From contig JALHQH010000031.1 of assembly GCA_022842065.1 (NCBI GenBank), positions 67,245 to 131,244 of the forward strand: a stretch of 64,000 bases of DNA, given 5' to 3'. This document shows positions 17,873 through 27,418 of the stretch, piece by piece. Every line of letters begins with the position of its first letter. Position 1 is the first letter of the stretch. The translations under genes were made by a program, and so were the position numbers. Below the pieces are notes generated by a model, which made no database searches, was not told where the DNA came from, and saw only the letters and a program-made list of their open reading frames with translations. The DNA is from Caldilineaceae bacterium (GTDB lineage: Bacteria > Chloroflexota > Anaerolineae > Caldilineales > Caldilineaceae).

Positions 17873-18360
17873 CTGATCCACGAAACGGGTACCACCTGGG
17901 TGCGAAGGCACTAGTACACAGCGGCGTAAATAAACTCACAGTTCTTATGCTCTAGGCGGGTCCGTGACCCGCCGGGGTGGACCATTGGTCTATTTAGGCC
18001 GTCATGTACTAGTGCAGTGTTACCTAAGTTATGCTGGATTAAAAGCCGCGTTCGTCCCAGCGGGACGGTTGACCTTAGCCGGGAAATATCATGATATTCT
18101 TGGTCCTAAGGTCAACCGTCCCGCTGGGACGAAAAACCCAGCAAAATTTCCGTCACAGTGTACTAGTGCAGTGTTGCGGAAATTATGCAGGTTGAGCCGC
18201 CTGGATCTGAGGGTTTTAACCCTCGGCTACCAGCTGTCGTCACTCTGTGACTGGGTTTGCTTGTAATCTAGCAAAACTTACTTCACCCTATACCACGACA
18301 ATAGACTTTGTCCTATGGGCTGTTTGCGGAAATTCAGTGCCTCTACTAAACTGACCAGTT
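17873..18360. other. Repeat-filled intergenic region
   Basis: 488 bp with no gene. It holds a GGCGGGTC/GACCCGCC hairpin with a 3-base loop (17955-17973), the inverted-repeat element at 18006-18175, and a short stretch before the YfhO gene in which I see no clear promoter. Confidence 0.7.
18006..18175. mobile_element. MITE-like element: 27-bp inverted repeat between 16-bp direct repeats
   Basis: GTACTAGTGCAGTGTT occurs at 18006-18021 and again at 18160-18175. Between them 18052-18078 and 18106-18132 are perfect 27-bp inverted repeats (core GTCCCAGCGGGACGGTTGAC), and the loop holds a perfect 14-bp palindrome AATATCATGATATT (18085-18098). CTAGTGCAGTGTTGC also occurs at 51511-51525. No open reading frame, so if mobile it depends on another element. 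Confidence 0.65.
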
Positions 18361-20718
18361 ATGGGAACTACGCTGACTCGCCTGCTTATTCGCCTGCCCG
18401 TTGTGCTGCTCTATCTGCTGCTGGCTGCGCTTTTTTATGCACCGCTGCTGCTTGGGGCGCGTACTTTTCCCGATGGCGATTTTACTCATCATTTTCTACC
18501 TTTTAGCCTGTTTCAACAGGCTGCCCTGCGCGCCGGCCAACTGCCGCTCTGGAATCCCTATACCTACAGTGGCCACCCCTTTTTGGCCGACACCCAAGCC
18601 GCGGTCTTCTACCCGGTTAGCAATCTACTGTTGCTATTGACGCTGCCGTGGCCCGGTCCGGGCGCGCGCCTCTATTGGCTACAGGTGGAGGCGCTGGTGC
18701 ATCTTGCCCTTGCCGGCTGGTTTACGTACCTGCTGGTGCGCACGTTGACCCAAAGCCGTTGGGGCGGGCTGATCGCCGGTTGCTGTTTTGCTTTTTCCGG
18801 CTATATTACTGGTTACCCGCCGCTGCAATTGGCGGTCTTGCGCACCGCAATCTGGCTGCCGCTGTTGCTCTGGCTGCTCTATCGCGCCAGGCAAGACGCG
18901 ACGCGCTGGCGTTGGTGGGGCGGCGCGGCCTGCGTCTATGCCACCATGTTTTTTGCCGGCCATCCACAGACCTTTTTGCACAGCAGCTATGTGATGGGCG
19001 CGTGGTTGATCTGGCTCTTTTTTGTGGCGCGTCACAACCAACCCCTCTCTAGTCCTCCCCTGTTAAGGGAGGGAACAGTTGGCCGCGAGACAGTCCGTCC
19101 CCGGAACGCTCTGCTAGGGATCTCCCTCTTTTTCCTCCTTGCCATTGGCCTGAGCGCGGCCCAACTGCTGCCCAGCTTGGAGTTCACCCATTTTAGTGTG
19201 CGTGCCAATGTGGACTACGCCTTTGTCAGCGGCGGCTTCCCCCTGCAGGACAGTTGGCAACTGCTCCTGCCCGGCGTTCTCACCCAATTCTCCCCCCTCT
19301 ACATCGGCATCATCGGCCTGGGCTTGGCCCTCATCGCCATCCTTGCCCTACGATCCCCCCATTCCCCGCAAGTACTCGCCGCGGCACCATTAAAAATTAA
19401 TTATTTTCTATTAATTATTGCTCTTCTCTTCCTCTTTCTCTCCTACGGCAACAATAGCTTTCTCTATCCCCTTTTCTACCGCTTTGCCCCCGGCTGGGAT
19501 CTTTTCCGCGGCCAGGAACGGGCCGCCTTTGTGGTCGCCTTCGGGTTGAGCGTGCTGGCCGGCATGGGGGCGGCTGCGATCCCGCAGTTACCCTATGGGT
19601 TACGCCGCCGGCTGGCGATTTTACTCGCCATGCTTGTCTCTGCTAGCGTCTATCTTTTTGGCATCCTTTGGCAACTGCTAGGTCAAACCGCGGTCAGTCA
19701 AGTCCACTATCTGATCATTGCCTTGCTGACCATCCTCTTTGCCCTGGTGCTGGTCGTCTGTCTGGTTATTCCCGGTTGGGATCGGCGGCGCGCCTGGCTG
19801 TTGACCGGCACGCTGTTGGTTAACCTGTTTGTTGTCAACATGGGCACAAATCTTAGCTCTTTTGATCCCGTGCGTAAAACGATCCTTGCCCCAGAAATGG
19901 CCGCGCTCCAAGGGGCGGTAATCAATCCAACTGCCACCGGTTTGCCAGGTCGGGTCTACAACGAATTCCGCGTCTATGAGGATTACGGCATGCGGCTGGG
20001 CGTGGAAGATGTGTGGGGCAGCAGTCCGCTGCGGCTGGCGCGCTATGCGGCCCTCTTTGAGAACTTCCCGCTCGACCGTATGTGGCAGTTGACTGGGGTC
20101 GAGCATCTGCTGACCTGGCGGCGCGAACTTTTTGGTCCGAGCACCTTGCTTGCCGAATTCCCCCAGGCAACTGATACCACCTATCTGCATCGCCTGCCGG
20201 ATGCGCATCCCCGCGCCTGGCTGGTAAATCGTGTGCAAGTTGCCGATGATGCTGGGGCCCTGCAGCAGTTGGCTGATCATACCGTTGACTTGCGCCAGGT
20301 GGCGCTGTTGCCGCCTGACCTGTTAGCCCAGCCCATCACGCTGCCACCCGGTACCAATACAGTGCAATTGACCCGCTTCCAACCCAATGCCCTGCAAGTC
20401 GAGGTGACCAGTGAAAATGGTGGCCTGCTGGTGATCAGCGAAAACTGGTTGCCCGGCTGGCAGATCGAAGCGGTCGCATGTCCTGCTGCCCAGCCGGCTT
20501 GCGCACAGGGCACCAGCACGGAAGGTTTACCCCTTTTACAACCGCTGCGCACCAATTTAACCCTGATTGGGGTGGCGGTGCCACCAGGGACAACACGTTT
20601 TACCCTGCGTTACTGGCCCGTTAGCGTGCAACTGGGTTTGGGGATTAGTGGCGGCACCGTGCTGTTGCTGCTACTGGCCGCGAGTTGGCACTGGCGACGA
20701 CGGAGCAAAGGGCAATGA
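18361..20718 (+). CDS. YfhO-family membrane protein
   Basis: A 785-residue GT-C-like membrane protein. The YfhO hallmarks are present: FPDGDFTHHFLPFSLFQQAALRAGQLPLWNPYTYSGHPFLADTQAAVFYP near residues 36-85, VEALVHLALAGWFTYLLVR, CFAFSGYITG and FAGHPQTFLHSSYV. In Firmicutes, YfhO modifies lipoteichoic acid with sugars from a polyprenyl carrier; the acceptor here is unknown. Eleven to twelve membrane segments, then a soluble C-terminal domain and a last membrane helix. An in-frame palindrome-like repeat (19042-19090) encodes a polar insert SSPPLLREGTVGRE. It overlaps the next gene by four bases (ATGA). Confidence 0.85.
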   Translation: MGTTLTRLLIRLPVVLLYLLLAALFYAPLLLGARTFPDGDFTHHFLPFSLFQQAALRAGQLPLWNPYTYSGHPFLADTQAAVFYPVSNLLLLLTLPWPGPGARLYWLQVEALVHLALAGWFTYLLVRTLTQSRWGGLIAGCCFAFSGYITGYPPLQLAVLRTAIWLPLLLWLLYRARQDATRWRWWGGAACVYATMFFAGHPQTFLHSSYVMGAWLIWLFFVARHNQPLSSPPLLREGTVGRETVRPRNALLGISLFFLLAIGLSAAQLLPSLEFTHFSVRANVDYAFVSGGFPLQDSWQLLLPGVLTQFSPLYIGIIGLGLALIAILALRSPHSPQVLAAAPLKINYFLLIIALLFLFLSYGNNSFLYPLFYRFAPGWDLFRGQERAAFVVAFGLSVLAGMGAAAIPQLPYGLRRRLAILLAMLVSASVYLFGILWQLLGQTAVSQVHYLIIALLTILFALVLVVCLVIPGWDRRRAWLLTGTLLVNLFVVNMGTNLSSFDPVRKTILAPEMAALQGAVINPTATGLPGRVYNEFRVYEDYGMRLGVEDVWGSSPLRLARYAALFENFPLDRMWQLTGVEHLLTWRRELFGPSTLLAEFPQATDTTYLHRLPDAHPRAWLVNRVQVADDAGALQQLADHTVDLRQVALLPPDLLAQPITLPPGTNTVQLTRFQPNALQVEVTSENGGLLVISENWLPGWQIEAVACPAAQPACAQGTSTEGLPLLQPLRTNLTLIGVAVPPGTTRFTLRYWPVSVQLGLGISGGTVLLLLLAASWHWRRRSKGQ
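19042..19090. repeat. CCTCCCC/GGGAGGG repeat inside the YfhO gene
   Basis: CCCCTCTCTAGTCCTCCCCTGTTAAGGGAGGGAACAGTT is a short inverted repeat of the kind found between genes (compare 44093-44215, which has CTCCCCAGTTTGGGGAGGGAACC). Here it is translated, giving SSPPLLREGT in a membrane protein loop. Confidence 0.6.
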
Positions 20719-22652
20719 GTCGATCCTGGCAACGCCTCTTCCTCCTTTTGCTCCTTCTGGTTGCCTTTGCCCTGCGCGTCTGGCGGCTCGACTACCAGGA
20801 ATTGCGCGGCGATGAAGTCTTTGGCTACTTTTTCAGCCTGCGCACCTTGCCCGACATTGTCGCGGCGACGGTCGAACTGCACGAGCCCCATCCGGTTGCT
20901 TCCTACTATCTGCAACATTTCTGGTTAGAGTGGGCCGGTCACAGTGAATTTGCCCTGCGCTTTACCAGCCTCTGGTTTGGCGTACTGGCCGTGGCGTTGC
21001 TATATGCGCTGGGCCGTCGCTTGTTGACCCCATCTGCCGCGCTGTTCGGGACGCTGCTCTTAGGCGTTAGTCCCTATGCGCTCTGGCACAGCCAGGATGC
21101 GCGTATGTATAGCATGAGCCTGGCGCTGACGATTGCTTCCACGCTGTTGATGACGCGCTGGTTACAGCGGCAACGGCGGCGACTGGCACTGGCGTACGTG
21201 GCAGTGACCTTGCTGGCCCTACATACCCATTACTTTGCTGTCTTTGTCCTGGTGGCGCAGAATCTTTTTATGGCCGGGCGGGCGCTCTGGTTGCCCCGGC
21301 TGCGCCTGACGTGGGTAAATTGGCTGATCCTGCAACTGACCGTCCTCTTTTTTTATGGACCGTGGCTGCTGCGAGTCCAGACGATTCTGCGCGACTACGG
21401 TGGCAATGGTGATTCACCCGGCTTTGGGGCAATGCTCTGGCGGTCGCTTAGCGTCCTGGCGGTGGGCGAGAGTACACCGCTGCCGCAGCGTGTTTGGTGG
21501 GCTTGGTTGGCCGCATGTTTGCTGTTGGCGGGCGCATTGGCCTTGTGGCGACGGGGTGCGGATGGCCGGCGAACCCTTGGGCTGCTGGGGCTTTATCTGG
21601 GCGTGCCGCTGCTGGCGACCTGGTGGAGCGCTACCCAACGACCGATCTTCAACGAACGTTATCTGGTGGGTGCCTTGCCGGGTTTTTGTCTGCTGGTGGG
21701 GGCGCTGGTGGATGGGTGGGGGCGTTTCGGGGCGGCGCACCGGTTGAAACCGGTGGCTGATAGGCAAAATGGGTTAAAACGCATTGGTGCATGGGTAATG
21801 GCGGCCCCGGGGCAATGGGCTGGCCTGCTCTTGGTTGTGTTGTTTGGGATCTTAGTGGGGGGTGAACTGCTTTCTTTGCAGCGCCACTATGTTGATCAAG
21901 CCTATAGCAAGACGCGCGGTTGGCGTGAGTTAGCCATCACATTGGAGCGGTGGGCTGTGGGCTTACCAGCTGATCAAGTGCGCATTGCCCAGAATTTTCC
22001 TGATCCGACCCTCTGGTATTACTACCAAGGGGCGGTCGAACACATTGTATTGCCGCCGGGGCCACAGGATGAAGTGGGGGCACAGGCTGCTGTCAACAAG
22101 CTAGCGGCGGCGGGCGTCGAACGTGTGCTGCTGCCGCGCCAGCCGGCCCCCAACTGGGATGATCGGGCGATCGCTGCACAAGCATTGGCCACTGCCTATG
22201 ATCTGGCCGTGGAAACGCAGGTGGGGGTCTGGCCGGTTGCGCTTTACAGCCGTCCGCCCCAGTCACTAACGCCGCTGGCGGTCAATTTTCAGAATGGGCC
22301 GGCATTGGCTGGCTTTGCGATCCAGGGCGAGCGATTAGTCGCCGGTGGTGTGTTAGTCGTCTATCTGGCCTGGCAACCTGCCGGGGCAACGTTGACCGGC
22401 AGCGAAAAAGTCTTTGTCCAACTGCTTGATGGCCAGGGGCAGTTGGTGGCACAACAAGATCAGCCGCTGACGCTTAGCACGCCGCCCAAAACCGCACCAA
22501 CAACCGCCGTTTATGGTATACTACTGCCGGAAACCTTGGCGACCGGACCGTATCATCTAATTGTTGGGCTCTACGATCAAGCCATCACCGGCGCACCGCG
22601 ACTCCTGACTGATGCCGGCACCGATTTTATCGTGCTCACTGAATTTGAGTAA
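20715..22652 (+). CDS. GT39/ArnT-like membrane glycosyltransferase
   Basis: A 645-residue GT-C enzyme: basic N-terminus and first membrane helix, then LDYQELRGDEVFGYFF with the acidic pair of the first loop, HEPHPVASYYLQHFWLEWAGHSEFALRFTSLWFG, and the LWHSQDARMYSMSLAL motif typical of PMT/ArnT relatives. About eleven membrane segments to residue ~390, then a soluble C-terminal half with the VFVQLLDGQGQLVAQQDQPL beta segment shared by the other transferases of the island. The start is the ATG at 20715 that overlaps the YfhO stop (ATGA); a TTG further upstream would lie inside the YfhO gene. Confidence 0.8.
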   Translation: MSRSWQRLFLLLLLLVAFALRVWRLDYQELRGDEVFGYFFSLRTLPDIVAATVELHEPHPVASYYLQHFWLEWAGHSEFALRFTSLWFGVLAVALLYALGRRLLTPSAALFGTLLLGVSPYALWHSQDARMYSMSLALTIASTLLMTRWLQRQRRRLALAYVAVTLLALHTHYFAVFVLVAQNLFMAGRALWLPRLRLTWVNWLILQLTVLFFYGPWLLRVQTILRDYGGNGDSPGFGAMLWRSLSVLAVGESTPLPQRVWWAWLAACLLLAGALALWRRGADGRRTLGLLGLYLGVPLLATWWSATQRPIFNERYLVGALPGFCLLVGALVDGWGRFGAAHRLKPVADRQNGLKRIGAWVMAAPGQWAGLLLVVLFGILVGGELLSLQRHYVDQAYSKTRGWRELAITLERWAVGLPADQVRIAQNFPDPTLWYYYQGAVEHIVLPPGPQDEVGAQAAVNKLAAAGVERVLLPRQPAPNWDDRAIAAQALATAYDLAVETQVGVWPVALYSRPPQSLTPLAVNFQNGPALAGFAIQGERLVAGGVLVVYLAWQPAGATLTGSEKVFVQLLDGQGQLVAQQDQPLTLSTPPKTAPTTAVYGILLPETLATGPYHLIVGLYDQAITGAPRLLTDAGTDFIVLTEFE

Positions 22653-22710
22653 CTACCGATGTACCGATGTACCGATTTACTGCTTTACCAATTACCAAAG
22701 GACACTAACA

Positions 22711-23334
22711 ATGGCCCTTGAAACGTGGGCAGCTTTTACCCTGGCTGCATTCGTTGTATTGATTATTCCTGGCCCGACGATTGTAGTGGTGATCGGGCGC
22801 GCGATGACCTACGGCAAGCGGGCGGTTTTGCCGCTGGCGGTCGGGGTCACGCTGGGTGATTTCACCGCGATGACCCTCTCATTACTGGGGTTGGGGACTG
22901 TGTTGGCCGCGTCGGCGACCCTCTTCACCATTTTTAAGTGGGCGGGGGCGCTTTATTTGATCTATCTCGGGGTGAAGACCTGGCGCGCCGATCCCAGCGC
23001 CAAATTGACCGCCAGCGCGGAGATGGCCGGCACCAGCAAGCGGCTCTTCCGCAGCGCCTATGTGGTGACGGCACTCAACCCCAAAAGCATCGCCTTTTTT
23101 GTCGCCTTTTTGCCCCAATTTGTTAACCGTCAGACGGCGACCTTGCCCCAGTTTGCCGTAATGAGCGCCACCTTCTTGGTGCTGGCCGCGCTGAATGCCG
23201 GGCTCTATGGCCTCTTTGCCGGCTACATGTACGAAACGTTGCAAAGTGTGCGCGCCCGTCGCTGGATCAACCGCACCGGCGGCACTGTTTTGATTGGTGC
23301 CGGTGTGTTGACCGCCGCAATGAAGCGCGCTTAG
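22711..23334 (+). CDS. LysE/RhtB-family amino-acid exporter
   Basis: A 207-residue membrane protein with six hydrophobic segments. It starts with the family motif [20 protein letters not shown] and continues with [36 protein letters not shown] and the conserved [18 protein letters not shown]. Members export amino acids or their analogues. The ATG at 22711 has AAAGGA upstream and avoids an overlap with the preceding gene. Its place inside a surface-glycan island is not explained by function; it may simply be in the operon. Confidence 0.92.
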   Translation: MALETWAAFTLAAFVVLIIPGPTIVVVIGRAMTYGKRAVLPLAVGVTLGDFTAMTLSLLGLGTVLAASATLFTIFKWAGALYLIYLGVKTWRADPSAKLTASAEMAGTSKRLFRSAYVVTALNPKSIAFFVAFLPQFVNRQTATLPQFAVMSATFLVLAALNAGLYGLFAGYMYETLQSVRARRWINRTGGTVLIGAGVLTAAMKRA

Positions 23335-23353
23335 GAGAAGATCGTTTACGCAA

Positions 23354-24826
23354 ATGATGAAACTTGATCTGATGGATCGGGCGCAGCAACTGCTGTTCCC
23401 GCAACAACCGTGGCTGCGCCACCTGGCGTTGGCCCTAGTGTTGGTGACCGGCGTGCTCTTGATCGCGCTCTTTATCGGCATTGTCGGCCCCCTGCTGGCG
23501 CTGGTCATGGCCGTGGCGATTATCGCCGGCACGTTGATCCTGCTCGACACCCATTGGGGCTTTGTGGCGTTGGCCGCGGTGGTCTATGGCCTGCCCTTTG
23601 CCAGCCTGCCGGTGAGTATTGGCTTCAAGCCCACCTTTCTTGATGCCGCGCTGGGCGCGCTCTTTTTTGTCTGGATCCTCAAGTTGGTGCTGGGCTTGGA
23701 ACGGGATTTTATTCTCTCCGGCTTAGGGTTGCTGGTCGGGCTTTTTATGCTCATGGCCGTCTTTAGCTTTGCTTATGGCTTGAGCCACAGCAGCGCCAAC
23801 AGCTTCTTCATCCGCCGCTTTGCCGAGATCCTGCTGGGCATCGCGCTCTTTTTTGTGGCGATTAACACCGTGCGCACCGCCGCCGAGTTACAGTGGGTGG
23901 TACGCTGGTTGACCCTGGCGGGGTGGGGCTGTGCTGCGGTCGCCGTCGCCTTTTATGTCGTTCCCGAATGGGCAACCGTCTGGGTGCTGGATCGCCTGGC
24001 CCGCTTTGATTACCCTGGCGGTTATGGGGCTTTGCGCTATATTGAAGATGACCCCGCCGGCACCATGCGCGCCATCGGTACCGCCGTTGACCCTAACGTG
24101 CTCGGCGGCATGATGATCCTGGTCGCCGGCCTGCTCGCTCCGCAACTCTTTGCGCGCGAACGGCTCTGGCCACGCTGGTTAACGGCGATCATGCTGTTGA
24201 CTGCGACGCTGGCGCTTTACCTCACCTACAGTCGCTCGGCGCTTTTGGGGCTAGCGACCTCGGTGGGGGTGCTAGCGCTGCTCAAATACCGTAAGTTGAT
24301 CCCACTGGGGCTGGTTGGCCTCTTGTTGCTGCTCTTTCTGCCCCAGACGCAGGAATATATGGCCCGCTTCTATGCCGGGATCATGGGGCAGGATCTCGCC
24401 ACCCAGATGCGTTTCGGCGAGTACAAGGACGCGTTGATCCTGATCAACCGCTACCCCCTCTTCGGCGTCGGCTTTACCGGCGTGCCCGACATCGATATTT
24501 ACTTGGGCGTCAGCATGCTCTACCTGACGATTGCCCAGAATATGGGCGTGATCGGCCTGCTGATCTTCCTGGCGATCATGGTTGGTTTCTTTGCTATGTT
24601 GTTGCGTTCGTGGCGGGCAGGCTATGATCCCGGGCTGGAAGCGATCCTCCTGGGCTTGACTGGCGCGGTGGCCGGCGCGTTGGTCAGCGGCATCTTTGAC
24701 CATTACTGGTTTAACATGACCTATCCCCATATGACCGTCTTGCTCTGGCTCTATGTGGGGCTGGGCGTGGCGACGATGTTGATTCACCGCAATACGGTGA
24801 ACGGGAATCCTGGCGTAAACGATTGA
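23354..24826 (+). CDS. O-antigen ligase/polymerase-like membrane protein (Wzy/WaaL type)
   Basis: A 490-residue membrane protein with about twelve hydrophobic segments and one large periplasmic loop in the second half, as in O-antigen ligases and Wzy polymerases. The loop region [34 protein letters not shown] and [16 protein letters not shown] match conserved spots in the ligase family, including the Arg of the SRSA helix. These enzymes join or transfer lipid-linked glycans. It is the last gene of the surface-glycan island and sits 19 bp after the LysE gene. The choice between polymerase and ligase cannot be made from sequence alone. Confidence 0.85.
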   Translation: MMKLDLMDRAQQLLFPQQPWLRHLALALVLVTGVLLIALFIGIVGPLLALVMAVAIIAGTLILLDTHWGFVALAAVVYGLPFASLPVSIGFKPTFLDAALGALFFVWILKLVLGLERDFILSGLGLLVGLFMLMAVFSFAYGLSHSSANSFFIRRFAEILLGIALFFVAINTVRTAAELQWVVRWLTLAGWGCAAVAVAFYVVPEWATVWVLDRLARFDYPGGYGALRYIEDDPAGTMRAIGTAVDPNVLGGMMILVAGLLAPQLFARERLWPRWLTAIMLLTATLALYLTYSRSALLGLATSVGVLALLKYRKLIPLGLVGLLLLLFLPQTQEYMARFYAGIMGQDLATQMRFGEYKDALILINRYPLFGVGFTGVPDIDIYLGVSMLYLTIAQNMGVIGLLIFLAIMVGFFAMLLRSWRAGYDPGLEAILLGLTGAVAGALVSGIFDHYWFNMTYPHMTVLLWLYVGLGVATMLIHRNTVNGNPGVND

Positions 24827-24982
24827 AAGACTGATGAATTACACTGGTTCAACTTGGCAGTTCTAGATCTGTTTATGCCGTCGTAGACGAAAATAGCATG
24901 ACAAGGTATACTAAACCTGTAATTTATGCCAGTCTATTCCTACCCACAATTTGCAAAGTAAGCATGCAAAGCGAGTGGTGAC

Positions 24983-25258
24983 TTGAGCAAAATTAAACAG
25001 ATTCAGGCGTTGGTACGTTATGGACTCTATTATCTAACGCAACATGCTGATGATGAAGCGCTGGAAGATCGTCTATCGATCTATGATGTAGAATATGGAT
25101 TGTTGAGCGGCAAAATTCGACGAGTTTGGCCACACGATGAAAAATTTGAAGTTATTGGGCAGGCATTGGATGGGCGAATAGTTGGTGTAGTCTGTCGAAT
25201 TACTAAAGGCAATAAGGTCTGTGTAATTACTGTCTATGAGGACAAAACGCTAATATGA
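24983..25258 (+). CDS. DUF4258 domain protein, toxin-like member of a two-gene pair
   Basis: A 91-residue protein of the DUF4258 type (YYLTQHADDEALEDRLSIYDVEYGLLSGKIRRVWP ... VIGQALDGRIVGVVCRI ... VITVYEDKT): a short RelE/MqsR-like alpha-beta fold, with the H-A-D/x-x-x-A/R motif near residue 21. The family is usually paired with a YgiT-type zinc-finger protein, as here, where the two overlap by four bases (ATGA). TTG start; a TATACT box lies at 24907-24912, about 70 bp upstream. Role as an mRNA-interferase toxin is inferred from the pairing. Confidence 0.75.
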   Translation: MSKIKQIQALVRYGLYYLTQHADDEALEDRLSIYDVEYGLLSGKIRRVWPHDEKFEVIGQALDGRIVGVVCRITKGNKVCVITVYEDKTLI

Positions 25259-25512
25259 AGGATGAAACAACAACGGGTTTCTGGGATGGCGAAGTCTGCG
25301 AATATTGTGGTGGTCCCATTGTGGAAAAATTGGTAACTGTCTACCGCGAAATCAGTGGTAATTATTTTCTCTTCGAGGATGTTCCCGCTGGTGTGTGCAA
25401 AGAATGTGGGACCCGCTACTATGCTGCCAATGTGTTAAAACGCATCGAAGAAAGTATGCGCGGTGAACAGAAAGCCAAGCGTGAAGTGGTTGTACCTGTC
25501 TATGCAATGTAA
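25255..25512 (+). CDS. YgiT-type zinc-finger protein, antitoxin-like partner
   Basis: An 85-residue protein with two CxxC knuckles: CEYCGG near the start and CKECGTRYYAA about 35 residues later, the YgiT/MqsA N-terminal zinc-finger pattern. It lacks the C-terminal helix-turn-helix of full MqsA, having only a short basic tail. It overlaps the DUF4258 gene by four bases and is presumed to bind and neutralise it. Autoregulation by this protein is unlikely without the DNA-binding domain (inference). Confidence 0.8.
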   Translation: MKDETTTGFWDGEVCEYCGGPIVEKLVTVYREISGNYFLFEDVPAGVCKECGTRYYAANVLKRIEESMRGEQKAKREVVVPVYAM

Positions 25513-25572
25513 CCAAGAAATTGCAGCAATGATCGCAGAAATCAGCGCAGATAAGGCGTAAGCTATTCTATT

Positions 25573-26550
25573 ATGAGCGAACAGATCACCAGAACTGCCA
25601 ACCAATTCGGCACCATTACCTTGGAGCCGGCCCCCATTATCCTGCCTGAACCGGGCATCCCCGGTCAGTTAACCCGTGGTCGCCGCCCCGAGTGGCTGCG
25701 CGTCAAAGCGGCGGACAGCCCCAAATATCGGGAACTGCGCGGCCTTTTCCGTGGTAAACATTTGCATACCGTCTGCGAAGAGGCGATGTGTCCCAACCTG
25801 GGCGAATGTTGGGGGCGAGGCACGGCCACCTTTCTCCTGATGGGCGATACCTGCACGCGCAGCTGCGGTTTCTGTAAGATCAAGACGGGGCGCCCCGGTC
25901 TGCTCGACCCCGATGAGCCGCGCCGCGTGGGCGAGAGCGTGCAGGCGATGGCGCTCAAACATGCCGTGCTCACCAGCGTCAACCGCGATGAACAGGCCGA
26001 CGGCGGTGCCTGGGTCTTTGCTGAAAGCATTGAGTGGATTCGCCGCTTGGTGCCCGGCTGTACAATTGAGGTGTTGATTCCTGATTTCAAAGGGGATGGA
26101 GCGGCCTTGCAAACGGTGATGGAGGCCAAGCCGGAGATCCTCAACCACAACACCGAAACCGTGCCGCGCCTTTACAAGACGGTGCGCCCCCAAGCCAAAT
26201 ATTTGCGCACGCTCGAATTATTGCAGCGCGCCAAAACAATGGACGCGTTGGCGCTGACCAAGTCCGGGATTATGTTGGGGCTGGGTGAAACGTGGGACGA
26301 GGTGCTCCAGGTGATGGACGACATGCGCGCCCACGACGTTGACATTATTACGATGGGCCAATATCTGCAACCCAGCCGCTTCCACCTGCCGATTGCCCGT
26401 TACTGGACGCCCGACGAATTTGCCCGCCTAAAGGTGGAAGGCGAAAATCGCGGCTTCAAATGGGTAGAAAGCGGCCCCCTCGTCCGCAGCAGCTACCACG
26501 CCGACGGCCAAGCCCACCTGAGTGCCAGGAAAGACCTTGCTAATAATTAA
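25573..26550 (+). CDS. lipA: Lipoyl synthase
   Basis: A 325-residue radical-SAM enzyme that inserts two sulfurs into octanoyl groups on lipoyl carrier proteins. Both iron-sulfur motifs are present: the auxiliary cluster [12 protein letters not shown] (C-x4-C-x5-C) near residue 70 and the radical-SAM motif CTRSCGFC (C-x3-C-x2-C) near residue 95. Also typical are the [14 protein letters not shown] strand, [30 protein letters not shown] and the C-terminal VRSSYHAD. Length and order are those of the family. A likely client, GcvH, is coded at 40525. The gene ends right at an AT-rich repeat. Confidence 0.97.
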   Translation: MSEQITRTANQFGTITLEPAPIILPEPGIPGQLTRGRRPEWLRVKAADSPKYRELRGLFRGKHLHTVCEEAMCPNLGECWGRGTATFLLMGDTCTRSCGFCKIKTGRPGLLDPDEPRRVGESVQAMALKHAVLTSVNRDEQADGGAWVFAESIEWIRRLVPGCTIEVLIPDFKGDGAALQTVMEAKPEILNHNTETVPRLYKTVRPQAKYLRTLELLQRAKTMDALALTKSGIMLGLGETWDEVLQVMDDMRAHDVDIITMGQYLQPSRFHLPIARYWTPDEFARLKVEGENRGFKWVESGPLVRSSYHADGQAHLSARKDLANN

Positions 26551-26555
26551 TTGAA

Positions 26556-26645
26556 AACGAAGAATGGTTAATTGTTAATTGTTAATCGTCGCGTTGATCA
26601 CCCAACCATTAACAATTAACCATTTTCAATTTTCAATTAACCATT
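26556..26645. repeat. AT-rich GTTAATTG inverted repeat between lipA and upp
   Basis: AATGGTTAATTGTTAATTG... at 26562 is mirrored by ACCATTAACAATTAACCATT and a further CAATTTTCAATTAACCATT at 26604-26645. It fills nearly the whole 97-bp gap between two convergent genes and may serve as a two-way terminator or be a mobile short repeat. Related stretches lie at 32357 and 51184, and inside the gene at 9933. Confidence 0.75.
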
Positions 26646-26647
26646 AC

Positions 26648-27295
26648 TCAGCCCGTGCCAAATTGGCGGTCGCCGGCATCGCCGAGGCCGGGCCAGATGA
26701 AGCCGCTGGGGAAGATGTCATCTTTGTTGGTCAGGCGTTCGTCGATGGCCGCCACATGGATGGCGACATCCGGATGCGCCGTATGCAGTGCTGCGATCCC
26801 TTCGGGCGCGGCGATTAGCCCGACAAACTTAATCCGCGCAACGCCCCAGCGTTTTAACACTTCGACGGCGGCAATCGCCGAACCACCCGTTGCTAACATG
26901 GGATCGAGGATCAGACAAAGCTGCACCGTTGGATCGGTGGGCAGTTTGTTGTAATATTCCACCGGTTTCAGGGTGCGCTCATCGCGGTAAAGCCCCAGAT
27001 GCCAAACCTCTGCTTGGGGCAGTAAACGCCACGCGCCATCTACCATGCCCAGGCCGGCCCGCAAAATCGGCACTAGCCCAATTTTCTCGCCCATGCTCGC
27101 CCCCATGGTCGTCGTCAGCGGCGTTTCCACCGCGACCGGCAACATCGGTAGATCCTGGGTTGCCTCGTAGGCCATCATCATCGAAAGTTCGCCGACTAAT
27201 TCACGAAACTTCTTGGGTTCCGTCGTCTGGCGGCGCAACAGGGTCAACTTGTGCCTGGTGAGCGGATGCGTAGAAGGATAGACATTAGCGACCAA
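26648..27295 (-). CDS. upp: Uracil phosphoribosyltransferase
   Basis: A 215-residue enzyme making UMP from uracil and PRPP (pyrimidine salvage). Motifs: [12 protein letters not shown] at the N-terminus, [13 protein letters not shown], the PRPP loop [21 protein letters not shown], and the uracil-binding C-terminus [34 protein letters not shown] start at 27295; AAAGGAG lies nine bases before it, which settles the start. The uridine kinase at 45404 acts in the same salvage route but is far away. Confidence 0.96.
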   Translation of the reverse strand: MVANVYPSTHPLTRHKLTLLRRQTTEPKKFRELVGELSMMMAYEATQDLPMLPVAVETPLTTTMGASMGEKIGLVPILRAGLGMVDGAWRLLPQAEVWHLGLYRDERTLKPVEYYNKLPTDPTVQLCLILDPMLATGGSAIAAVEVLKRWGVARIKFVGLIAAPEGIAALHTAHPDVAIHVAAIDERLTNKDDIFPSGFIWPGLGDAGDRQFGTG

Positions 27296-27418
27296 GGCTA
27301 ACTCCTTTGGTGTGTGCGCTGATGGCAGACAATCAGTGGCCGGCGCGCATCGAGTGCGCTAGCACTGCGTGTTGCCATCAATGGCAGGTTGGTTAGCAAG
27401 TGAGATGGGAAGGTTACA

